From assembly GCA_023488435.1 (NCBI GenBank), contig JAMDCK010000020.1:1-37901 (forward strand): DNA of 37,901 bases, written 5' to 3'. Positions 32,248 to 37,901 of this stretch are shown piece by piece. The notes under the pieces are model-generated. The model made no database searches, had not been told where the DNA came from, and saw only the letters and a program-made list of their open reading frames with translations. Numbering within the stretch: the first letter of the stretch is position 1; each line of letters starts with the position of its first letter. Source of the DNA: Actinomycetota bacterium (GTDB taxonomy: Bacteria > Actinomycetota > Coriobacteriia > Anaerosomatales > UBA912). The translations under genes and the position numbers were made by a program.

Positions 32248-34509
32248 GCGTGCGGCATAGTCTGGCCACGGGTCTTCGGTCTGCTGTCTGAGCCGAAGCG
32301 GCACCGAGCGGACATCGAAGGCAGCCGGATCGAGGCCGGGCGTGACTTCCTCCCACGACACCCTGACGGCCACCGGTAGCCCGGGTCGGGCTCTCGCCGA
32401 GAGCGCCGCGACCGCGGTGGCCCCACCCGCGTTGCGCAGGTAGTCGATGAAGATGCGCCCGGGTCGCTCGCTCTTCGCCATCCGCGACGTGAACCGGGCC
32501 GGCGCATCGGCGGCGAGCTCTTCGGCGAACGCCTTCGCGAAGGCACGCACGGTGTCGTAGGGCAGCGTCGGCGCTATCGGCACGACCAGGTGCAGACCGG
32601 ACCCACCCGTGGTCTTGGGAAACGCCGCCAAGCCGAGCAGGTCGAGCGCCTCGCGGATCTCGCGTGCGGCTGCGCAGACGCCGGCCCACGTCACGCCCGG
32701 GCCGGGATCCAGGTCGAAGATGACGCGGTCGGGGGTGGCCGGGCGCTCGGCAGTGGAGTTCCAGGTGTGGAACTCGATCGCGCCCAGGCGCACCAGCGCG
32801 AGGATGCCTTCCGGCGAATCGACGTGCATGTACACGCGCTGCTCGCCGTGTTCGAGGATGTCGACCCGGCGCACCGAGTCGGGGAAGCCGCGCGGATGCG
32901 GATGCTTCTGGTAAAAGCAGCTCTCGATCTGCCCGTGTGGGCATCGCACCAGCGTGAGCGGCCTGCCGAGGAGCTCGGGCAGCAGGTGCTCGGCGACAGC
33001 CTCGTAGTAGCCGAGGAGGTCGGCCTTCGTGCGCTCCCCGGGGGTTGCGGGCGGGGGGACTGGCGGCTCGGCGGTAGGCTTCGCCGCGGGCTCCTCGGCG
33101 GGAGGCGCTTCCACGAGCTGCACGAACGACGGGTGGCGCAGGTGGCCCTCGGCGGTCCACTCGGCGAACTTGACCTCGGCGACGAGCTCGGGCCGCACCC
33201 AGCGCACTTCGGGCATCCGGCCGCGCGGGGGCTCGGCGAAGGGCGACTCGTCGGTCGCGATCGCGTCGAGGCGAGCGCGGATGTCGCGCAGCGCGGCGTC
33301 GCTGAAGCCCGTTCCGACGCGGCCCGCGTAGTGCAGCCTGCCCGCGGGGGCGCCCCCGCCGCCCTCGGCGTCGCCGAGCAGCAGCGCCCCGAAGCCTGCG
33401 CGCGAGCCCGCTGGCAGCGTGAATCCGCCGACGACGAAGCGCCCGCGCATCGAGCACTTCACCTTGAGCCACTCGCGCGAGCGGCCGGGCGCGTGGGGGC
33501 GGTCGGCGCGCTTGGAGACGACGCCCTCGAGCGAGAGCGCGCACGCCTCGCGGTAGAAGCCCGCGCCTTGCGACTCGATGTGCTCGGCGAGCAGCAGGCC
33601 GCTGCCCGCGGCTCCGCCAGCGCCCTCGACGAGCGCGCGCAGCGACTCCTTGCGCTCGCGAAGCGGCAGGCCGCGCAGGTCGCGACCGTCGAGGAAGAGC
33701 AGATCGAAGGCGACGTACACCACGCTCGCCGAGTCGCCCGCACCCAACGCCTGCTGCAGCGCGCTGAACGCCGAGACCCCGCGCTCATCGAAGACGACCG
33801 CCTCGCCATCGAGCACCGCCGAGTGGCAGGGAAGCTTCGCGATCGCCGAGGCGACCCCCGGAAACCGCTCGGTCCAGTCGAGGTTGTTGCGGGTGAGCAG
33901 CCGGACGTCGGCGGCGTTCCTGACGGCCTGCAGTCGGTAGCCGTCGTACTTGATCTCGTGGATCCACTCGGGGCCAGTGGGAACCTCGGCGGCAAGCGTC
34001 GCGAGCTGGAAGTCGACCGGCTCGGCGGGGTCGTGGCGCTCCTTGATGAGCAGCCAGTTGTCGCCGCGCTCGTTGCCGCGCGGTTTGAGCGGGACCAGCG
34101 TGAAGCCGCCCGCGAGGCGCTGCCCGCGCAGCACGAACTTGAGTGGCTGGCGCGCCGAGAGCGCCGCATCGAAGTCGCCGAGCGGCTCGTACGTGCCCGA
34201 GTCCCAGATCTCGACGGTCCCAGCGCCGTACTGGCCCTCGGGGATGACGCCCGCGAACGCGGCGTACTCCAGCGGGTGGTCCTCCACGTGGACCGCGAGG
34301 CGCTTGTCGGCCGGGTCGAGCGACGGGCCCTTGGGTACCGCCCAGCTCGCCAGCACACCGCCGGTCTCGAGCCGGAAATCGTAGTGCAGGCTGCGCGCGG
34401 CGTGCTTCTGCACCACGAAGATGCGCGCGCCGGCCGCTGCCTCGCCGCCGCCAGCGGGCTCCGGCGTCACCCCGAAACTGCGCTTCTCCCTATAGCGATC
34501 GAGCGGCAT
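32206..34509 (-). CDS. ligD: Multifunctional non-homologous end-joining DNA ligase LigD
   Basis: A 767-residue LigD with its domains in the order phosphoesterase–ligase–polymerase. The N-terminal 3'-phosphoesterase (about 30-155) has HAARSLHYDFRLE and FAGVIPEGQYGAG. The ATP-dependent ligase (about 165-465) has the nucleotidyl lysine Lys187 in EIKYDGYR and the motif VLDGEAVVF. The C-terminal primase-like polymerase (about 500-767) has FDLDPGPGVTW near 596-606 and GLHLVVPI. Together with Ku it repairs double-strand breaks without a homologous template. ATG 34509 lies six bases after the ku stop. The gene itself looks intact; its last 42 bases overlap the convergent small gene. Confidence 0.95.
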   Translation of the reverse strand: MPLDRYREKRSFGVTPEPAGGGEAAAGARIFVVQKHAARSLHYDFRLETGGVLASWAVPKGPSLDPADKRLAVHVEDHPLEYAAFAGVIPEGQYGAGTVEIWDSGTYEPLGDFDAALSARQPLKFVLRGQRLAGGFTLVPLKPRGNERGDNWLLIKERHDPAEPVDFQLATLAAEVPTGPEWIHEIKYDGYRLQAVRNAADVRLLTRNNLDWTERFPGVASAIAKLPCHSAVLDGEAVVFDERGVSAFSALQQALGAGDSASVVYVAFDLLFLDGRDLRGLPLRERKESLRALVEGAGGAAGSGLLLAEHIESQGAGFYREACALSLEGVVSKRADRPHAPGRSREWLKVKCSMRGRFVVGGFTLPAGSRAGFGALLLGDAEGGGGAPAGRLHYAGRVGTGFSDAALRDIRARLDAIATDESPFAEPPRGRMPEVRWVRPELVAEVKFAEWTAEGHLRHPSFVQLVEAPPAEEPAAKPTAEPPVPPPATPGERTKADLLGYYEAVAEHLLPELLGRPLTLVRCPHGQIESCFYQKHPHPRGFPDSVRRVDILEHGEQRVYMHVDSPEGILALVRLGAIEFHTWNSTAERPATPDRVIFDLDPGPGVTWAGVCAAAREIREALDLLGLAAFPKTTGGSGLHLVVPIAPTLPYDTVRAFAKAFAEELAADAPARFTSRMAKSERPGRIFIDYLRNAGGATAVAALSARARPGLPVAVRVSWEEVTPGLDPAAFDVRSVPLRLRQQTEDPWPDYAARSRDLADLLGGGLG

Positions 34510-34515
34510 CGTCGC

Positions 34516-35181
34516 CTAGCCGCTCTGGGCGGAACGCGCGGACTTCGCCTTCTCCAGCGAGCGCTTGAGGAGCGAAGCGATGTCGATGACCTCGCCTTCT
34601 TCCTCCCCAACCGCCGAAGGGGCGGGTGGTGGCTCGACGGTCACCGCGCCTTCGGCTTTGCGCTCGATGAGCGCGAGCAGCTCGTCGTGGTAGGTGTCGC
34701 GGTATGCCGGGTCGGCCGGGTCGAAGTCGGCCTCGATCATGTGGACGAGCTCGGCGGCGATCGCCAGCTCGGCCTCGGTGACGCCGATAGCCTTCAGGTC
34801 CGCCGAGGGCAGGTCCAACGCCGAGGCGTCGCGCAGCTCGTGCGGGTAGCGGATCACGGCGAGCAGCAGCAGGTCGCCGCGCGGGATGAGCGCGACCAAG
34901 CGCTGGCGTGTGCGGATGACGACCTTGCCCAGGGCCACGCGCCCGGCCCGCGCGAGCGCTTCGCGCAGGAGAGCGTAGGCCTTGCGGCCGGCCTTCGTGG
35001 GCTCGAGGTAGTAGGGGCGCTCGAAGTATTCGGGGGCGATCTCCTCGGCGGATACGGCGGCGAGGATGTCGATCGTCTGCGTCGCCTCGACGTTGGCCGC
35101 CTTGAAGTCGCCGTCCTCGATGACGACCCAGCGCCCGGGCGTGACCTCGTGGCCCTTGACGATGCGGTCCCAGGGCACCTC
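34516..35181 (-). pseudogene. ku: Ku end-binding protein, 5'-truncated
   Basis: About 221 residues of a bacterial Ku are recognisable, starting EVPWDRIVKGHEV and continuing through FERPYYLEP, GKVVIRTRQRLVALIP, LHMIEAD-like dimer segments and a charged C-terminal tail that would contact LigD. The first ~50 residues of every normal Ku (IWKGSISFGLV... to the zinc-site-derived strand) are missing. Upstream of about 35,181 the reading frame stays open to 35,256, but that stretch is antisense to an amine oxidase gene and is not Ku. The gene directly precedes ligD in an operon. Either a deletion or a misassembly removed the start; if genuine, Ku function and ligD expression would be affected. Confidence 0.85.
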
Positions 35182-35190
35182 CAGGCGAGG
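35170..35190. other. Chimeric junction between ku and an FAD amine oxidase gene
   Basis: Recognisable Ku coding (minus) ends near 35,181 and recognisable oxidase coding (plus) begins at or near 35,182, with no intergenic DNA, promoter or start codon for either. Two divergent genes each lose their 5' part at the same point. A single deletion across the divergent starts (about 150 bases of ku, the promoter region and over 1 kb of the oxidase gene), or a misjoin of two contigs, would explain it. The exact base is uncertain by about ten. Confidence 0.75.
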
Positions 35191-35463
35191 GTCCCGGCGA
35201 TACAGGGCGTGGATCGGGTGTGGTTCGCCGGCGCATGGACCCGCTACGGCTTCCACGAAGACGGCATCCTCTCCGGCGTCAAGGTCGCCGAGGCGCTCGG
35301 CGCAACGCTCCCGTGGGGCGACGAGCTCGATTCGACCCGCACACGCGTGAGGCGGGGCGCACCGATCCCGATGATGGGCCAGACCCGGGCGCTGCTCTCC
35401 GGCGAGACGCCACTTTGGGCTGCCGAGGAGGGCGCATCCGACCGGGAGGAGCCTCGGACATGA
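35182..35463 (+). pseudogene. FAD-dependent amine oxidase, C-terminal fragment
   Basis: About 93 residues remain of a flavoprotein normally around 420-450 residues long. IQGVDRVWFAGAWTRYGFHED followed by GILSGVKVAEALG is the typical C-terminal FAD-contacting motif of the amine oxidase / phytoene-dehydrogenase-like protein found beside DUF1365 and cyclopropane synthase genes. The N-terminal dinucleotide-binding domain and most of the protein are missing because of the junction at about 35,181. The frame happens to stay open upstream, antisense to ku and ligD, but that part is not oxidase. Its TGA overlaps the ATG of the DUF1365 gene (ATGA). Confidence 0.82.
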
Positions 35464-36224
35464 GGTCCAGACTCTACGTCGGGCATCTGTGGCACGAGCG
35501 CAAGAGCCCGGTTCACAACGAGTTCCGTTACCCTATCTACTGCCTCGGGCTCGATCTGGACGAGATCGATGCGCTCGATGCCAAGCTGCGTGTCTTCTCC
35601 TACAACCGCCCCGGCCTGGTGTCGTTTTGGGATCGCGATCATGGGCCGCTGGATGGTTCGCCACTCAAGCCGTGGATCACTGAGGTCGTAAGTCGCGTCG
35701 GCATCGACCTGACCGGAGGGCGAGTCGTTCTCCTGACTCTCCCAAGGGTCTTCGGCACCGGCTTCTACCCGGTGTCTTTCTGGTACTGCTTCGGCGCTGA
35801 TTCGACGCCTCTTGCGGTACTGGCCGAGGTGCAGAACACCCACCGCGACCACCACAACTACCTGCTCCACAACAACGGCGCACCGTTCGATTGGGACTCC
35901 AAGCCCACTGCCACCAAGGTCTTCTACGTCTCGCCGTTCATTCAGATCGAAGACGTGGAGTACGACTTCCACTTCTCGCCGCCCGGCGATGATCTCTCGG
36001 TCGTCATCCGCGATACCGTCGAGGGCACGCACATCTTCACGGCGGCGATCAAAGTGCGCGCACATGAGCTTACGGACTCCGCGCTCATCCGCACGGTCGC
36101 AAGTCACGGTCCGGTGAGCGGCGTGGCCCTCATCAGGATCCACTGGCAAGCACTCAAGCTGATCGCCAAGAAAGTCCCCTTCCACCAACGCGTACCCGCC
36201 CCCTCCGAGAGGACATCACTGTGA
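35460..36224 (+). CDS. DUF1365 family protein (cyclopropane fatty acid cluster)
   Basis: A 254-residue DUF1365 protein. It begins MRSRLYVGHLWHERKSPV with RYPIYCLGLDLDE, and contains LTLPRVFGTGFYPVSFWYCF and EVQNTHRDHHNYLL with the KVFYVSPFI segment typical of the family. The biochemical role is not established; family members sit between an FAD amine oxidase and a CFA-synthase-like methyltransferase, and are thought to take part in modifying membrane lipid acyl chains. Here the ATG overlaps the oxidase stop and its own stop overlaps the methyltransferase start, so the operon is tightly coupled. Confidence 0.92.
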   Translation: MRSRLYVGHLWHERKSPVHNEFRYPIYCLGLDLDEIDALDAKLRVFSYNRPGLVSFWDRDHGPLDGSPLKPWITEVVSRVGIDLTGGRVVLLTLPRVFGTGFYPVSFWYCFGADSTPLAVLAEVQNTHRDHHNYLLHNNGAPFDWDSKPTATKVFYVSPFIQIEDVEYDFHFSPPGDDLSVVIRDTVEGTHIFTAAIKVRAHELTDSALIRTVASHGPVSGVALIRIHWQALKLIAKKVPFHQRVPAPSERTSL

Positions 36225-37444
36225 TGTCAGCGCCGCACCGATCCAGCCGAACCATTCCAGGCCCGCTGCACCTTGCAGCAGGCGCGGTGCTGCGGAGGGT
36301 CCGGTGTGGTGATGTCACCATCGAGCTTCCGGACGGAGGGCAGCATCGGTTCGCAGGACCCCAGCCTGGGCCTTCGGCGTTCCTAAAAATCCACGACAAT
36401 GCCGTTGTCCGCCGAATCATCTCAGGCGGCACCATCGCAGTCGCGGAAACCTACATGGACGGCCTGTGGGACTCGCCAGACCTTGGAGCCGTGTTGGACT
36501 TCGGGCATGCGAACCTCTCGGCAGGTTGGGTCGCCAACGTCCCACCGATCATGCGGCCGTTCCATCGGCTCTGGCATCAGAAGCGCGACAACGATCCGAG
36601 CGGCGGAGCGAAGCGCAACATCGCCTACCACTACGACCTGGGCAACGACTTCTACAAACTGTGGCTCGACGAAACGATGACGTACTCCTCGGCGTGCTTC
36701 ACGGGTGCTGGGGGCGAGGGGCTCGGCCGAGACCAGCTCGCCACCGCTCAGCGCCGCAAGTGGGACCGCATCCTCGACCTGCTGCAGCCGGGCGCTCGCG
36801 ACCACATCCTCGAGCTCGGGTGCGGCTGGGGCGGATTCGCGGCACACGCAGCGAAGGAGTCTGGCTGCCGAGTCACCGGGATCACGCTTTCCGAGGAGCA
36901 AGCCCAACTCGCGCGCGAGCTCGTCCGCCGAGAAGACCTCGAAGGGCGGGTGGACATACGCCTGCAGGACTACCGAGAGATGCCGGGGACATTCAGCGGC
37001 ATCGCATCGATCGAGATGTTCGAGGCGGTCGGCGAGAAGTGGTGGCCAACGTTCTTCCGCAGCGTAAAAGGGCTGCTCGATCCGGGTGCTGCCGCTGCCA
37101 TACAGGTGATCACGATCGAAGACGCACGATTCGAGGAGTACCGAAGGATCCCCGACTTCACCCAGCGCTACATCTTCCCGGGCGGGATGCTGCCAAGCCC
37201 CGAGCGGTTCAAGAGCGTCGCGCAATTCGAGGGCCTGGCGGTGTCCGAGCCGTACTTCTTCGGCAGGGATTACGCGCGAACGCTGGAGGCCTGGGCAGAG
37301 CGGTTCGAGGCTGCGTTACCGCAGGTCAGAGAGCTCGGTTTCGACGAGCGCTTCATTCGGATGTGGCACTACTACCTGGCTTACTGTCGGACCGGGTTCT
37401 TGTTTGGAAGCATCGATGTCATGCAGGTCAAGCTCGAGTCGTAG
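36221..37444 (+). CDS. Cyclopropane-fatty-acyl-phospholipid synthase family methyltransferase
   Basis: A 407-residue SAM-dependent methyltransferase of the CFA synthase family, which adds a methylene (or methyl) group to unsaturated acyl chains in phospholipids. Family features are NIAYHYDLGNDFYKLWLD near 132-149, the SAM motif LELGCGWGGFA near 198-208, MTYSSACF, and the C-terminal FIRMWHYYLAYCRTGF. GTG 36221 (GTGA overlap with the DUF1365 stop) or ATG 36224 can start it; GAGAGGA lies upstream. The presence of the DUF1365 and oxidase neighbours suggests a branch distinct from Escherichia coli Cfa. The exact product is unknown. Confidence 0.92.
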   Translation: MMSAPHRSSRTIPGPLHLAAGAVLRRVRCGDVTIELPDGGQHRFAGPQPGPSAFLKIHDNAVVRRIISGGTIAVAETYMDGLWDSPDLGAVLDFGHANLSAGWVANVPPIMRPFHRLWHQKRDNDPSGGAKRNIAYHYDLGNDFYKLWLDETMTYSSACFTGAGGEGLGRDQLATAQRRKWDRILDLLQPGARDHILELGCGWGGFAAHAAKESGCRVTGITLSEEQAQLARELVRREDLEGRVDIRLQDYREMPGTFSGIASIEMFEAVGEKWWPTFFRSVKGLLDPGAAAAIQVITIEDARFEEYRRIPDFTQRYIFPGGMLPSPERFKSVAQFEGLAVSEPYFFGRDYARTLEAWAERFEAALPQVRELGFDERFIRMWHYYLAYCRTGFLFGSIDVMQVKLES

Positions 37445-37480
37445 TCTCGCGGATGCGGCTCGCGGATCAGGAGGTCGCTC

Positions 37481-37891
37481 ATGTCACTCATAGATTTGGT
37501 CGTTCTGTACTTGATCTGCGCGGCGGTGTTCTTCGCGATAGACCTGGTGTGGCTGCTCACGGCGACACCGCGGATATACAAGCCGCTTCTGGGCGACTTA
37601 CTCGCCGACAATCCCAAGCTCGGGGTGGCAGCAGGCTTCTACCTGCTGTACGTGGTCGGCGTCATCGCGCTCGCTGTCCTGCCTGGAGTCGAGGAGGGCC
37701 AAGTCGGAGGTGCTCTTTGGCGAGGGGCGCTCCTGGGCTGTCTTGCCTACGCGACCTACGACCTAACCAACCTGTCGACCATACGCGGCTGGCCCTGGAA
37801 GATCTCGGTGATAGACATCGCATGGGGTACGGCTTTGACCAGCGTGGTCGCTGTCGCAGGTTTCTATGCGGCGGTGTGGCTCGGCATGTGA
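37481..37891 (+). CDS. DUF2177 family membrane protein
   Basis: A 136-residue membrane protein with four predicted helices, including LIDLVVLYLICAAVFFAIDL, GFYLLYVVGVIALAVL, WRGALLGCLAYATYDLTNLS and the C-terminal TSVVAVAGFYAAVWLGM. The YATYDLTNLSTIRGWPW motif is characteristic of DUF2177. Its function is not established. It follows the CFA-like methyltransferase after 36 bases with an AGGAGG six bases before the ATG, and is a common last member of this lipid-modification cluster. Confidence 0.9.
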   Translation: MSLIDLVVLYLICAAVFFAIDLVWLLTATPRIYKPLLGDLLADNPKLGVAAGFYLLYVVGVIALAVLPGVEEGQVGGALWRGALLGCLAYATYDLTNLSTIRGWPWKISVIDIAWGTALTSVVAVAGFYAAVWLGM

Positions 37892-37901
37892 TTCGAGCGA
37901 C

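Noticed and set aside
32590-35463. A 957-codon open frame on the plus strand across ligD and ku
   Set aside because: It is an antisense shadow caused by high GC content and codon bias in ligD/ku. Only its last ~93 residues (from about 35,182) resemble a real protein, the truncated amine oxidase.

Overview
The window is GC-rich, gene-dense bacterial DNA. It most resembles an anaerobic actinobacterium of the Coriobacteriia / OPB41 type. The reasons are an actinobacterial FHA–phosphatase–FtsW/RodA–PBP–PASTA-kinase cluster, a CWB2-anchored surface protein, Ku/LigD end joining, LarB/LarC and NiFe-hydrogenase maturation genes, and tRNAs with encoded CCA. The taxon is an inference from gene content only.

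Layout. 1-2.4 kb: hisG, an NAD(P)-binding protein and an aldo/keto reductase. 2.4-4.9 kb: a secreted BNR/Asp-box protein with three C-terminal CWB2 repeats. 4.9-7.9 kb (minus): a LysR regulator, an O6-alkylguanine-DNA methyltransferase (ogt) and a radical SAM/SPASM enzyme; an exact 191-bp tandem duplication lies between the last two. 8-16.7 kb (minus): a growth and division signalling cluster read as membrane Ser/Thr kinase, fhaA, fhaB, PP2C phosphatase, an FtsW/RodA–PBP fusion, and a PknB-like kinase with four PASTA domains. 16.8-19.8 kb: tRNA-Leu, two small unknown genes and larBC. 19.9-24.7 kb: a GGDEF protein, pheA, a hydrogenase maturation protease, a small membrane protein and serS. 24.7-27.1 kb: a single 789-codon reading frame joining glucose-6-phosphate dehydrogenase to 6-phosphogluconate dehydrogenase. 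27.1-28.6 kb: three tRNAs, an MgtE membrane-domain protein and tadA. 28.7-31.4 kb (minus): a XhoI/PaeR7I-like restriction-modification pair whose methyltransferase is split by an exact 356-bp tandem duplication. 31.6-35.2 kb: two small genes, then ligD and a 5'-truncated ku. 35.2-37.9 kb: the 3' end of an FAD amine oxidase, DUF1365, a cyclopropane-fatty-acid-synthase-like methyltransferase and DUF2177.

The genes group into clear functional units. The kinase/phosphatase/FHA set probably tunes the fused FtsW–PBP peptidoglycan synthase. Zwf–Gnd supplies oxidative pentose-phosphate NADPH. LarB/LarC and the hydrogenase protease both point to nickel enzymes. TadA has its substrate, tRNA-Arg(ACG), encoded about 1 kb away. 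The last four genes form a membrane-lipid modification operon.

Three sequence anomalies need caution: two exact tandem duplications with no junction microhomology and lengths not divisible by three, and a head-to-head junction at about 35,181 where two genes both lose their 5' ends. They may be assembly artefacts (unmerged contig overlaps, or a misjoin or collapse) rather than biology. The most interesting biological features are the Zwf–Gnd fusion and the FtsW–PBP fusion. No CRISPR array, insertion sequence, phage gene, riboswitch or convincing U-tract terminator was seen.
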